NCBI RefSeq assembly: GCF_036588685.1
Contig: NC_086377.1
Coordinates: 68,392,283-68,456,282, forward strand
DNA length: 64,000 nt
Origin: Mytilus trossulus
Lineage: Eukaryota > Mollusca > Bivalvia > Mytilida > Mytilidae
Direction of reading: 5' to 3'
Each line of letters begins with the position of its first letter. Positions within the stretch are counted from its first letter, which is position 1. This document shows, piece after piece, positions 10,657 through 22,739 of this stretch. Both the position numbers and the translations under genes were made by a program. The notes beneath the pieces are model-generated. The model ran no database searches and had not been told where the DNA came from. It worked only from the letters and a program-made list of their open reading frames with translations.

Positions 10657-11422
10657 CTGTCAAAGTACTTTTTTTTGTGGGGTACCAATTTTCGTGGTTT
10701 TCGTGGATGACTTTATCCACGAAATTTAAGTGTCCACCGAAATAAAACAACCATTGTCCAAAACAAGACATGGAAAAATCCACATCGGAAGGTTTGACTA
10801 CTGATATGATTTAGAGAATATATTGAGTCACGCCAAATCTGAGAATACTTTAATGGCAGTCTCAGAACTCTAACCACATTCAGGATTATATCCATTTAAT
10901 CTTTAATAAGCTAATTTGTACAACTTTTGATCTTTTAATTATCATAAAAATATTTTTGATCGATGAAATTTAGATTTCCGGTATTGGTACGCTAGTATGA
11001 TAAAGTGTTCATTTTATATTCTCATAGTTCTGGTACATATGGGAAATAATAATTTCATGCTGGGTTTGATTTTGATAAGAATTATTTGACAATTCGAGAT
11101 ACGTTTATAGCCTTTGTTTATGTTACTGTTTTCGTTAGGTTATATGTTTATGGCCTAATCAACACCTTTGATGGTCTTTAATCTGTTGATCACTTCATTA
11201 TGGGTTAATTAGTGTTATTACTAAGATTTACAGGGGTCAATGTTTACTTTGTAATTTCCTTCAATCCAGACTATTTGTAACCTTTGTTTCTAAAGGCTTT
11301 AATTTTTCATTTTTATAATTTTTTTTAAAAACTAAAATCAACGAATTTAAAAACCCACAAACATGTAAAAATTGCTCAATCCACGAAAATTGATACCCAC
11401 GAATTAAAGTACTTTCACACAG
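10657..11422. mobile_element. MITE with TA target duplication
   Basis: Termini CTGTcaAAGTACTTT and AAAGTACTTTcacACAG are inverted and each is followed inward by an inverted copy of 'ttcgtgg-ta-caattttcgtgg'. TA flanks both ends (10,655-10,656 and 11,423-11,424). Length 766 bp, no transposase frame. Consistent with a non-autonomous Tc1/mariner-type element. Confidence 0.75.
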
Positions 11423-12205
11423 TATTTAAGATACGATATATATATTTGAAATCCTACATGTGGCTTCCCATTATTTTTGGTTCTCAAGTGATTATAAAAG
11501 AACAAGGAGGATTGTACCTGGGAATTTTGATGACATTGACATAAGTTTCTAGGAAAAAAATAGTCTAGGAACATAAGTTAATTACTGACATCAGACTATG
11601 CTAGTAAATTCTGTAACCATGGACATTTTATGCAATAAGTTAACACAACCATGACTAGTCTACTAATATTTAAAATTGAGAATGGAAATGGGGAATGTGT
11701 CAAAGAGACAACAACCCGACCAAAATAAAAAAATACAACATAGTCTGTTTGGACTCATTTAACAAGACTAATTTATCTTTTAAATATGAAAGACACTGTA
11801 ATGTACATATATATATATATCATGTATATATGCTAAATAATATTCAAAGGAATTACTATGGATTCATTGGTGTTTTTAGTGGGTTCCAATTTTCATTGAT
11901 TAAGGAAAATTTGCATGTGTGTGTATGTTTAATTGCATGATTTGGCCAATGTGTGCTTAGTGATGATACAATTCTATAGAAATTTGTTACTTGCTGAATG
12001 TTTGATTTTTGTTGTTTACCTGTACATATGAAATCAATGAAAATTAGTATCCAAAAAATAATAATGAATCAACAGTACATGCAGTATATTGACACAAAGA
12101 CATCAAGTTTACATTAATCTTGTATTAGGTACTATGCATGATGCTACATATGCATTTAGATATGAATCACATTCATTGAAAAACTCTGCTATACCTAACA
12201 ACCAT
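11423..12205. other. AT-rich DNA, family B tail, (TA)n
   Basis: Holds an inverted family B tail (11,675-11,730, 'gggaatgtgtcaaagagaca') and a short (TA)n run near 11,806. The minus end directly abuts the 2.3-kb TIR element. Confidence 0.6.
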
Positions 12206-14540
12206 TCGGCCTAGCCAAGATCAGATGTGCATTTCATAGTGGGTCTATGTTATAGGCATGTAAAGACAAGAAGATAATGTTTACAAAAGTAATACATGTT
12301 TGAACTGAAGGAGAGAATGTAGGGCTTCACAATGAATATCAAATATCATGTATAGGTGTTACCATTTTTAAATAAAACACTAAAATACACGCTGAAAATG
12401 GGTAAAATTTTACGTTATGTTGTTTCATTTAAAATTTCGCTGATTTTAACAATTGATAGTTAATAAGTGAAATTAATTTGAACTACATTATTGGTTCACT
12501 GTTATAGACAATTTATTCATCTTTCTTTTACTGGTTGTTGCAACAAAAAATCTCCAGTGGTTACAAAGTTATGATCAAAAGTTGAATACTATGGGTTTGT
12601 TATGAAATTTTGTACTTTTGTTTTAAGCTTGCTCAGTGTAGTGATATAAGAGAAAAATGAATCAAATTTATGCTATTATGTGATTTGTTTTCTCTTTTAG
12701 TATATACTTTATCAAAAACTACCTCATTTATCAAAATTGCAGTACCCTAGCTGGAGATATATGCCATCAAAGTTGGATATACAAATAAAGTGAAAAATTG
12801 TCTTGTCCGTAGACATGCATTCCCTAGTAAACTAGTATAATAACATTAATGTTGCATTGCTAAGTTCCTGTTCTTTTATAGATATGAAAACACTACTAAC
12901 ATTTTTTTCTACCATCTATTAATAGAGAAAAAATTTCAAAAATACGTCAGAATGTCTTGTCCGTAGACATGTCTTTTTATCAATATTGCTTGGCTGTATG
13001 GGTCTAAATTAGTCCTATGTGTTGTTTAAACTTAAACATATCTTACTTTTAATAAATAAATGGTAATTTAAGTGTTCTCAATTTTTGTAAAATTACTTTA
13101 CAGGAGTGGATTTTAAAAAGTGGCAGATCATCAGTCATAAAAAGCATACCTTATTTTACTTCAATATTGTTTATTCCAGTTGCTGCATACCTTAAAAGGT
13201 TAACTAAATCAAATTAAGAAAAAGTATTTCTCTCTCTCTTACTTTATCTTTTGTATTTCAGTATTAACAGCAGATGAGGAAGTGTCTACGGACAAGACAC
13301 TTGTACATAACAAGTATTAAATTCAATTGTTTGTCTGCTATGGAACTTAAATCTTATTTTTAGGTGAAGAAAGTTATCTATTCACTTTAGGACTCAGAAT
13401 TTTCAACATGAATATAGTCACAATTCATTCTAACAGATGTTTTTTTTAACTGAAATTGTCTTGTCCGTAGACATTACCACAATATATCTTAGCCAATTTC
13501 CTCGAGTGCAGCCTAATTTGATAGGTAACATGTATGTTATTTTTTCAAGAGAACACATTCAACTATGTCAAAATTGAGTTATAATAAAAGTTTGATTGTT
13601 GTAAACAGTCAGATATATGGATTTCAGTTAAAAAAATGTGTCTTCAGTTTGGCTCAATCAATAAATTTTTGAGATGTGTAAAGAATTATGGGTACATTTT
13701 TATATTTTCCAAAATTTAAAAAACACAATTTAAAGTTTAATTGGTATCTTTTAATCTTAACTTTAACAATCATCTTTGAAAGCATTTAATTGAATATCAA
13801 TAAAATGTCTTGTCCATAGACATTATCAAAATGTATTTGTTTCCATTTTCCTCCCAGTTAAGCTAAGTTTGATAGAGAAACCTGATAAAATGTATGGGTT
13901 TTTTTTTCTCAAGAGAACACTTTCAGCTATATCAGAATTAGGTTTTAATAATGCATTTCATTAAATATAAATACAATGTCTTGTCCGTAGACAAAATATA
14001 TAAATTGTATTGCTATGTTTGATTGTTTATTGTAAGAATATGCATAAAGTTATTTTAAGGTTCAATACACCAAAAGAAAGGGTTTTTTTGGAAGTTTTGT
14101 TATTTATAGATAAGTTTAGATACACTTTTATCAGATAAGATAAATAATTAAAGAAAGCTACTGTTGCTTGAAATAACTGTGAGTTAAACATGTTCTTGTC
14201 ATTTTTTTTTCAATTAAAATGTGATATTCAATAATTCTAAACATATTTTGTTGTCTTTGTCATTGACCAAAAATCTGACACTGGTGACCATGTCTTGAAG
14301 GCAACCATTAAAGAGAATTATACAGTTTTTAAACACCATTTATTTCATAAAAATATAAAATATTTCTAACAAAAACTGCATGTATTATATAAATGCTTCC
14401 AGTGTTAAACTAACGATGGCAATTTTTCATAATTTAAACCATTTTTGAACCAAAATACCAAAAGAGTTTTGTCCTGAGGTGATACTCATTTTTGACTTCA
14501 TGTGAAACACAAAATGCACATCTGATCTTGGCTAGGCCGA
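12206..14540. mobile_element. 2.3-kb TIR element carrying a box array
   Basis: A 29-nt terminal inverted repeat starts TCGGCCTAGCCAAGATCAGA at 12,206-12,234 and is exactly inverted at 14,512-14,540. The interior has no transposase-size frame. It contains a degenerate tandem array with a ~170-bp register and six copies of TGTCTTGTCCGTAGACA or close variants. No clear target-site duplication is seen. The form (short TIRs, no gene, satellite core) resembles non-autonomous elements of bivalves that carry tandem repeats, but the superfamily is undetermined. Confidence 0.8.
12799..13993. repeat. Six-copy TGTCTTGTCCGTAGACA box array
   Basis: Boxes at 12,799-12,815, 12,953-12,969, 13,283-13,299 (inverted), 13,457-13,473, 13,806-13,822 (one change, C to A) and 13,977-13,993. 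Each is a palindrome TGTCT-N7-AGACA. Spacings are 154, 330, 174, 349 and 171 bp, that is one or two steps of about 170 bp. A decayed remnant (tgtcttcagtttgg) sits near 13,639 in one empty slot. Sequence between boxes is much less conserved; only the units at 13,457 and 13,806 align further, over about 130 bp. Confidence 0.85.
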
Positions 14541-14694
14541 TTACTTGGAAGAAGAAGATATGACCATCATAACCATGCATGTGGCATTTGCTAGGATGCT
14601 GTCTGTTCTAGATGATGTGTGGATAAAAAAACCAGCATCATTAGGAAATCTGATATTGCTCCTCTTAAAGAACATATTAAAGTATACAGTATAG
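14539..14694 (+). CDS. Open coding-like stretch beside the TIR, possible exon
   Basis: Immediately after the right TIR a frame is open for 51 codons to TAG near 14,692. It reads with mixed composition (EEEDMTIITMHVAFARMLSV, then DDVWIKKPASLGNLI) and few low-complexity residues. There is no good acceptor; the in-frame stop just upstream (14,532) lies inside the TIR. It could be an exon piece cut off by the insertion or a chance frame. No homology recognised. Confidence 0.2.
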   Translation, partial: DYLEEEDMTIITMHVAFARMLSVLDDVWIKKPASLGNLILLLLKNILKYTV

Positions 14695-15697
14695 CTTAAC
14701 TAGAGATCCCATGCTTTTTCTTCTTCCACTACTATTGGAGAATTTTCAATGTGGGATAATATTTGATTAATTGAATTGCAAAACATTTTATTTCCTTTCT
14801 GGTTTATTAATGGTGGAAATTAATTAAACAGAATTGTATATTTTACATGTTTTATTAGGAATGAACTAATTGAAAACTGTTTCTTGGTCTTTTTATACTT
14901 CTCTTATAAATATTTGCAAATTTAAAAAACATAATATGTGATAGTTAACTGAAAGTTTTATCTCCTTAGATGCTATGTCATGGAGAATTTCGTTATTATA
15001 TTCTTCAACTTTGTACTTCATTTAGCCCTTTAAAGTTTTTTATTTTGATCATTGCTGATGAGTCCTATATATAGAGAAAAAATGCACCTCTGGTGTACAA
15101 AAAAATATAAACGTGATAAACCAGCTTTTATTTCTTAAACTTGATTTGTGGTCAAATTAAGCCATTTTTTAGTATGTCTTGCTAACTTTGCATTGATTTA
15201 TTTTTGTGATTACAGATTTTCTATAAAAAAAATTGTTTATTTCTGCTAGGAAAGACCTATTTTTTTTTAATATTCGCAACAATTAATATTCACCTTGTTC
15301 ATGTTGTTATTCTACACTCAAAAGATACAAAAAATATTGCATGACCAGTGCAAAAATAGTTGGGTTACACATGTTACAACTTACAGTAATATTTATTAAA
15401 TATATGTTTATTACAGAATTGGTAATAACAGTGAAATATTCCAAAAAAGAAATGTATAAGGAAGCAACGTGCAAACCAACAAAGTACCTGACATGGTGGA
15501 CCTTCAAGAGTTGAAGATATGGTGTAAGTGAACCTTTTTGCAGTTATTATCCTCAATATTATTATATAAAACTGTAAAAGGCAAAAATGTTCAGCAAAGT
15601 AGGATCCACAATTAGGTTTGATGACCAAAATTGTAAATTGACTTTTTCTGGAGAATTGCCTTTTAAAGACAATTTTTCACAATTTCAATTTGTTCAT
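14695..15697. other. AT-rich DNA and repeat fragment
   Basis: No supported gene. From 15,540 a diverged fragment resembling the interior of family C ('aatgttcagcaaagtaggat', then a sentence ending in 'gagaattgcctttt') runs into the family A copy. Confidence 0.5.
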
Positions 15698-16165
15698 TAA
15701 TTAAAAAAGAAGATGTGGTGTGATTGCCAATTAGACAACTCTCCACAAGAGGCCTAATGACACAGAAACTAACAACTATAGGTCACAGCATAGCCTTCAA
15801 TAATGAGTAAAGCCTGGACCTCATAGTCCGCTATAAAAGGCCTAGAAAAGGACAATTGTGGAACAATTCAAACAAGAAAACTAACAGCTTAATTTATGTA
15901 CCAAAAAATGAATGAAAAACAAATTTATTTGTAACGCTTAAACAAACCACAACCACTTAATTACAGGCTCATGACTTGGGACAGGCACATACATACCGAA
16001 TTTGGAGGGGTTAAACATGTTGGCGGGATTCCAACTCTCGCCGAAACCTAACAGTACAAAATACTTAGAACGAACTATATAGAAATCAGTTGAAAAAGAC
16101 TAAACTCATCAGAAAATGTCAGATGGATACAAATAAAAACACAGAGTGGATCAATGTGGCCGAGT
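15698..16165 (+). mobile_element. SINE-like family A, longest copy
   Basis: Runs from 'agaagatgtggtgtgattgc' through 'gacaactctccacaagaggc', 'gcctggacctcatagtccgc', 'aacaattcaaacaagaaaac', 'gacttgggacaggcacatac' and 'ggggttaaacatgttggcgg'. Non-coding, highly repeated in mussel genomes. I see no clear pol III A and B boxes, so the SINE label refers to size and dispersion only. Confidence 0.8.
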
Positions 16166-16551
16166 ACTTGTATATCCCAACAACAAAAAGAAATTAAAAT
16201 TTTGATCTCAAGTACTCACAGTTACTGCTACCAATTTGCTTAGTTTTAGAAATCTTCTCCTTTGAACTTGCTGAATTAATTTCAGCCAAACTTCAACGGA
16301 ATGAGTTTCAGAGTGTACGTCTAGTATACATTTTGTATTTCATTTCCTTGTATGTCAAATAACTTATCCACAATGGCAAAAATGGAACATAATGGTTAAA
16401 TGTAATTTTTTGTAGTAGGAACAAATTGTGACTGCAGCAGACTGACTATTTAGTTTCTAACTATTCTCCAAAAATCCAGAACTGTACTGAATACTTAAAT
16501 CTGACAGAAAAAAAAATTAATAGATTATGTAAATGTTATTATATTTTTCAG

Positions 16552-16629
16552 TATCTGAAATTATGGGTTTATGAATTTGAACAGCTTTTAATATACCAGC
16601 AGTTCCAACAGCATGGTTCCTGCAATTAA
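16552..16629 (+). CDS. Candidate terminal exon
   Basis: The acceptor 'tatatttttcag' at 16,551 is followed by a frame of 25 codons to TAA: starts YLKLWVYEFEQLLIYQQFQQ. Acceptor phase 0. There is no good donor before the stop, so it would be a last exon. Composition is protein-like, but 25 codons is easily reached by chance in AT-rich DNA. Protein not recognised. Confidence 0.25.
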   Translation, partial: YLKLWVYEFEQLLIYQQFQQHGSCN

Positions 16630-17043
16630 AAAAAAAGAGGTATTCCTCTAAATAGGTTTGCTAGGAAATTCATAAGATTTTTTGTTAAATGGTTTGTTCC
16701 TAATCATTATTGTCGTTGCACTTGCTTTACTTTTCTTCTAGCATCTTAAGGAAGGAATTTCCTTTTTCATTAACTTACATTTATTTTGAAGAGTGTACAT
16801 GTATAAATCTCACATCTCTAAATTTTCATAATCAAATTTTTTTTGGTGGAACTTTGTATCAAAAACATCTGTTAGGTTTTGGTCTTAAATCTGATTATTG
16901 CATACTTCCTACTTAATTGAAGGGACCGGAATAAAACCCAAAGATCTTATCTTATTTTGTTGTTGTATTGTATTGTGGTGCAGCAAAACATAATGATCTA
17001 TTTTAAAACTTTCCTGTTGATGAAAAGTTTTTTTTTTATTCAG

Positions 17044-17093
17044 AACTGAAGAACTACATGAGGAAGTTGCTAAAACCTGCTTTAATATTTTAT
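17044..17093 (+). CDS. Candidate small internal exon
   Basis: A T-rich tract ending in 'attcag' (17,043) precedes a 50-nt stretch reading TEELHEEVAKTCFNIL, followed by GTATGAG at 17,094. Acceptor phase 2 and donor phase 1. The donor lacks a G before GT. The frame continues open to a TAA beyond 17,120, so a terminal exon is also possible. Protein not recognised. Confidence 0.3.
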
Positions 17094-18000
17094 GTATGAG
17101 AACATATTTCTTATTTGTATATAGCTAAACCTTAGATATATATAGTTTTAAAATTATGTAAAATATTGTTTAATTCATTGTTAGATATTATTTCATAATT
17201 CTTAATAGAATGGCACTTGTTTATGTTTTACTAATTTTAAGCTAAATGTTATTTTACTGTTTTAGTTTTAATATATTAGAAACTTTAAAAAGAAAAAACA
17301 AGATCACAAAAATATTCACGAATTTTGTTGCAAAATATGATAATAGCTACTTAGATGGAAGCCTTGGTTGTATATATTGATGTTGGGATGTTTTAAGCTT
17401 TTTCTAGGCGCATAATTGAATTCAGTCAATTCATGGCAATTGATTACTTAATTATCTAAAAAAAAATCACATTTTCTTTCAGCATGTTATCAGTTAGCTT
17501 TAATATAAATTATGGCAACTATTCATTGAACTATTAATCATGTTAATTCAGCAGTTAGTTTTGTTTATAATCAGATGTACATGAGTAGAGAAAGTGTTTA
17601 TATTCTGATTTCTGTGCTTTCAGATAGGAACAAACCAGCTAGTATAGGCCAAAAGAACAAAGTAAAGAACAGCGTTGTAACCACAGATGGGATTCATTTA
17701 ATTGTTAGTCTGTTAATTAATTGATAAATTAGATGTTTAATTCTATTATATAATTAGTTCATGACAAATAAGAATGCTCTTCAAAAAAACTTGGTGTGTT
17801 GTAGTTGGTTATGGAAATACAATTTGTCTTTGAATAGTTAGTCCTTTCCTATCCAAATCTATTTTATTGGGTCGATCAGCTCGACAGATATTATTGTCAA
17901 CTTTTTTTAAACTAGTTTATTGTGAATTCTATTTTCTCACATTAATTAAGTTTGTTTTAAACTAGTTCATTGCATTAAAAGTCAATGTATTGTATTTTAA
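17094..18000. other. AT-rich intronic or intergenic DNA
   Basis: Nothing supported. The phrase 'tttaaactagttyattg' occurs twice (near 17,908 and 17,953). Confidence 0.5.
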
Positions 18001-18002
18001 TA

Positions 18003-18970
18003 TGTATATTGACATCACGTTGTCGTTGTCCCAAGAGTGAAGACATTTGGTTTTCCCACAATTACTTTAGTATATAAAGTAAATAGAAATTTATGAAATT
18101 TAAACACAATTAAGGTTTATGAGACAAAAAAAGGATGGTTGGGATTGATTTTAGGAGTTTTGGACCTAACAATTTTAGGAATAAGGGATAAAAAAGGGCC
18201 CAATGAAGCATTTTTCTTGGTTTTCGCACAATAACTTTAGTATAAGTAAATAGTAATCTATGAAACTTAAACAAAGGTTTAGGACCACAAAAGGAAGGCT
18301 AAGATTGATTTTTAAAATTTTGGTCCCAATAGTTTAGGAATTAGGGGCCAAAAGGGTCATGAACATAACTTAGTTTGATTTTAACAAAAATTGAATTCTT
18401 TAGGTTCTTTGATATGCCGAATTTAATTTTGTATTTAGATTTTTTTATTTTTTTTTCCTGTTTTCAAATTGGTCTACATTAAGGTCCAAAGGGTCTAAAA
18501 TTAAACTTAGTTTGATTTTAATAAAAATTGATTTCTTGAGGTTCTTTGATATGCTAAATTTGAACATGTACTTAGATTTTTTATTATGGGCCCAGTTTTC
18601 AATTTGGTACAAATTAGGGTCGAAAATTCAACAAAAATTGAATATATTTGGTTCCTTGAATTTATAGTTTTGATATTTGGGACCTGTTATCAAATTGGTT
18701 CACATAGAATTTTATAGGGTCCCAATTTGAAATTTATTTGGTTTCATCAAAAATTGAATTCTTTGGTTCTTTGATAAGCTGAAAATAACCATGTATTTAG
18801 ATTTTGGATATTGGACCATAAAAAGTAAATGTCCAATTCAAAATTTTTAAGTTCTTATTAAACCACATTCATTCTCTGTCAACTATTTAATCACATTCCA
18901 AATTCAGAGTTGTATTTAATAGGCTTGATTGTTGTGTCCATACTTGCCCCAACTTTTCAGGGTTTCGGTC
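18003..18970 (+). repeat. Family F element, old diverged copy
   Basis: Homologous throughout to the 20-28 kb copies: degenerate head ('catcacgttgtcgttgtccc'), two ~155-bp 'ttttggtcccaa' units, then 'gattttaacaaaaattgaa' units and a tail with 'gtgtccatacttgccccaac'. More decayed and without the terminal 'tatacgaccgcaaa' motif. Confidence 0.8.
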
Positions 18971-19140
18971 TATGATATTGGTGTTGTTAGTTACAAAAAA
19001 AGATAATGACTTTGTATTGTGTAACGATCCACAAAGCGGGATTATTAGGATGTGAGGGTAAATTAAAATTTCTGTGTACAATATCAGAGGAATTTTAAGT
19101 CAATCATTTAGTTGTTATATATAGATAAAAATAAATAAAA

Positions 19141-19263
19141 TTGGCGCAATTAGATGATTATTTTATTGTCACAAATGATACCTATAGATTTGAAAATGAG
19201 GTGGCGCAAAAGAAGTATTGGCGCAATTGAGTTGTGGCGCAAATGAGTTACTTTTTGGCGCAA
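19141..19263. repeat. Cluster of five TGGCGCAA boxes
   Basis: TGGCGCAA occurs at 19,142, 19,202, 19,219, 19,235 and 19,256, three of them as TTGGCGCAA, separated by AT-rich sequence with 'attgag/aatgag' phrases. CpG-containing octamers are rare in this AT-rich DNA, so five in 125 bp is a distinct short tandem structure. Confidence 0.75.
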
Positions 19264-20220
19264 AAAGATATTGCCCAAAAATTTTTTTTGTTGGTTATGT
19301 CAATCAGATTCTTAGTATCAGTTTTTATGCATAGGTGAAGAATTTTGAAATGAGAATTTATATATTTGTTTTATATACCCATTTATGGAAGGTATTGTGG
19401 TATACACAGCCAATTTTGCATAGGTACTATGTCTGTATCAAAAATCTGTAGTACTGGAAATATACTTTTCATATTCAGTACTATTTTGTTGCTCTAAAAT
19501 AATTGTAATATTTAGGTTCCTGTATTTTACAGTACTTGATTTGTACTTGAAAATTTTATAGTTATTTTATTTTACTATATGCCTTTAAATTATTTGTTTT
19601 CTCATTGGTAAAATCATAGGAAACGCTCTTTGATAAAACATATTCACTGTGAAAAAGATGTATTAACTGTTATCAAGAAACGAACATTGTATATTATCTA
19701 TGTGTTTGTGTGCCACTGCAAAGTATTTGTATGGTTATTAATCAAGTCAAATATAGAGTTATCTCCCATATGAAAAACAGTTTTTCCATAATCACATAGA
19801 AAAATCAAAGTAATCATTGGAGTCAAAGTGAAAATGTATTAGTTCAAAGACTCAGTAGGTTAATCTCAAGCCATAGACCATGAGTTTACATGCAAACAAT
19901 GTTCCCTGAATGAAAACAGGTCAAATAGATCCTAAATAAGGAGGCTAGAGGGTACCAAAATGATAGCAAAATTTTAAACATTTCTTTTTTTCATTACAAA
20001 TTTTAATTATTACACTATAAGTTGTTTCTTTATGTCATTTTACAAAAATCAAACAATAAAACCGATTAGTTTTGGCCCATTTGTTTATATCATTGAAAAA
20101 GTTCCAAATTATCTCCCTTGTTATTTTTTTTTCAAATAAGCTGTACTTTAACAAATCAATTAACTAAAAAACTGTAAAATTTTAGCAATTTCTGTAATAT
20201 TTTATTTCGATATTACTCTT
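19264..20220. other. AT-rich DNA, no feature
   Basis: Read on both strands; no repeat, splice-bounded coding stretch or element end recognised. Confidence 0.5.
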
Positions 20221-20788
20221 TTTATACGACCGCAAAATTTGAAAAAAAATTCGTTGTATATTGCTATCACGTTGGCGTCGTCGTCGTCGTCCGAATACTT
20301 TAAGTTTTCGCACTCTAACTTTAGTAAAAGTGAATAGAAATCTATGAAATTTTAACACAAGGTTTATGACCTGAAAAGGAAGGTTGGTATTGATTTTGGG
20401 AGTTTTGGTCCCAACATTTTAGGAATTAGGGGCCAAAAAGGGCCCAAATAAGCATTTTCTTGGTTTTCGCACTATAACTTTAGTTTAAGTTAATATAGAA
20501 ATCTATGAAATTTTGACACAAGGTTTATGACCACAATAGAAAGGTTGGGATTGATTTTGGGAGTTTTGGTTCCAACAGTTTAGGAATAAGGGGCCAAAAA
20601 AGGGCCCAAATAAGCATAATTCTTGGTTTTCGCACAATTATTTTAGTTTTAGTAAATAGAAATCAATGAAATTTAAACACAATGTTTATGACCACAAAAG
20701 GAAGGTTGGTAGCGATTTTGGGAGTTAAGGTCCCAACAGTTAAGGAATAAGGGGCCAAAAAGGGACCCAAATAAGCATTTTTCTTGGT
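20221..20788 (+). mobile_element. Family F element, truncated head copy
   Basis: Starts 'tttttatacgaccgcaaaat', then a (GTC)5 tract and three ~155-bp subunits, and stops at 'cttggttttt' where the next copy starts. The next copy is therefore inserted into, or joined head-to-tail with, this one. Confidence 0.85.
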
Positions 20789-22739
20789 TTTTATACGACC
20801 TCAAATTTTGAAAAAAATTTCGTCGTATATTGCTATCACGATGGCGTCATCGTCGTCGTCGTTGTCGTCGTCGTCCGAATACTTTTAGTTTTCGCACTCT
20901 AACTTTAGTAAAAGTGAATAGAAATCTATGAAATTTTAACACAAGGTTTATGACCATAAAAGGAAGGTTGGTATTGATTTTGGGAGTTTTGGTCCCAACA
21001 TTTTAGGAATTAGGGGCCAAAAAGGGCCCAAATAAGCATTTTCTTGGTTTTCGCACTATAACTTTAGTTTAAGTTAATAGAAATCTATGAAATTTTGACA
21101 CAAGGTTGATGACCACAAAAGAAAGGTTGGGATTGATTTTGGGAGTTTTGGATTTAACAGTTTAGGAATTAGGGGCCTAAAAAGGGCCCAAATAAGCATT
21201 ATTCTGGGTTTTCGCACAATAACTTTAGTTTAAGTAAATAGAAATCAATGAAATTTAAACATAATGTTTATGACCACAAAAGGAAGATTGGTATTGATTT
21301 TGGGAGTTTAGGTCCCAACTGTTTAGGAATTAGGGGCCAAAAAGGGACCCAAATAAGCATTTTTCATGGTTTTCGCACCATAACGTTAGTATAAGTAAAT
21401 AGAAATCTATGAAATTTAAACACAAGGTTAATGACCATAAAAGGAAAGTTGGTAATGATTTTGGGAGTTTTTGTCCCAACAGTTTAGGAAAAAGGGGCCC
21501 AAAGGGTCCAAAATTAAACTTTGTTTGATTTCATCAAAATTGAATAATTGGGATTCTTTGATATGCCGAATCTAACTGTGTATGTAGATTCTTAACTTTT
21601 GGTCCCGTTTTCAAATTGGTCTACATTAAGGTCCAAAGGGTCCAAAATTAAACTTAGTTTGATTTTAACAAAAATTGAAATCTTGGGGTTCTTTGATATG
21701 CTGAATCTAAAAATGAACTTAGATTTTTTATTATTGGCCCAGTTTTCAAGTTGGCCCAAATCGGGGTCCAAAATTAAACTTTTTTGATTTCATCAAAAAT
21801 TGAATAAATGGGGTTCTTTGATATGCCAAATCTAACTGTGTATGTAGATTCTTCATTGTTGGTCCCGTTTTCAAATTGGCCTACATTAAGGTCCAAAGAG
21901 TCCAAAATTAAACTAAGTTTGATTTTAACAAAAATTAGATTCTTGGGCCTCTTTGATATGCTGAATCTAAACATGTACTTAGATTTTTGATTATGGGCCC
22001 AGTTTTCAAGTTGGTCCAAATCAGGATCTAAAATTATTATATTAAGTATTGTGGAATAGCAAGTCTTTTCAATTGCACAGTATTGTGCAATGGCAAGAAA
22101 TATCTAATTTCACAATATTGTGAAATAGCAATTTTTTTTTTAATTAGAGTTATCTTTCTTTGTCCAAAATAGTAAGCAAGAAATATCTTATTGCAAGAAT
22201 TTTTTTTAATTGGAGTTATCTTTCTTTGTCCAGAATCAACTTAAATCTTTGTTATATACAATATACAATGTATATTCACTTTTTACTACCAACTGATAAA
22301 TTTAAATAATCTTTACCATTCAGTGATAACAAGCAGTTTTTTTACATTTTATTTACAGTTTATTTTATGATGTATTTAAATGAGTAGTTATTGTTGCAAA
22401 CTCCATTAGAATATTTTAATTGAGATTAGTTTTGGAATAAGGGAAAGGGGGATGTGATTAAAAAATTGGGTTCAATTTTTCTCATTTGAAATTTCATAAA
22501 TAAAAAGAAAATTCCTTCAAACATTATTTTGAGAGGATTAATATTGAACAGCATAGTGAATTGCTCTAAGAGAAAACAAAAAATTTAAGTTCATTAGAAC
22601 ACATTCATTCTGTGTCAGAAACCTATGCTGTGTCAACTATTTAATCACAATCCAAATTTAGAGCTGAATCCAGCTTGAATGTTGTGTCCATACTTGCCCC
22701 AACCGTTCAGGGTTCAACCTCTGCGGTCGTATAAAGCTA
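20789..22739 (+). mobile_element. Family F element, full copy
   Basis: Full length, from 'tatacgacctcaaattttg' to 'ctgcggtcgtataaagctac' and 'gcatctggt'. Layout: head hairpin motif, (GTC)n tract, four ~155-bp 'gggagttttggtcccaac' subunits, then four ~140-bp 'ggtccaaaattaaactt' subunits, a palindrome-rich 'gcacaatattgtgc' zone and an AT-rich tail. The terminal tatacgaccgca and tgcggtcgtata are inverted. The frames of the 140-bp subunits (both strands) are by-products. Confidence 0.85.

Noticed and set aside
12799-12815. p53-type or SMAD-type binding site
   Set aside because: Contains CTTG and GTCT/AGAC, but does not match the full consensus of either family on both halves; naming a factor would be a guess.
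12799-13473. Inverse of the 17-nt box as a coding motif (MSTDKT)
   Set aside because: The inverted box reads ATG TCT ACG GAC AAG ACA, but flanking frames close quickly and box orientation varies.
15417-15533. Exon between 'tttattacag' and GTAAGT
   Set aside because: Splice signals are good, but all three frames contain a stop inside the segment.
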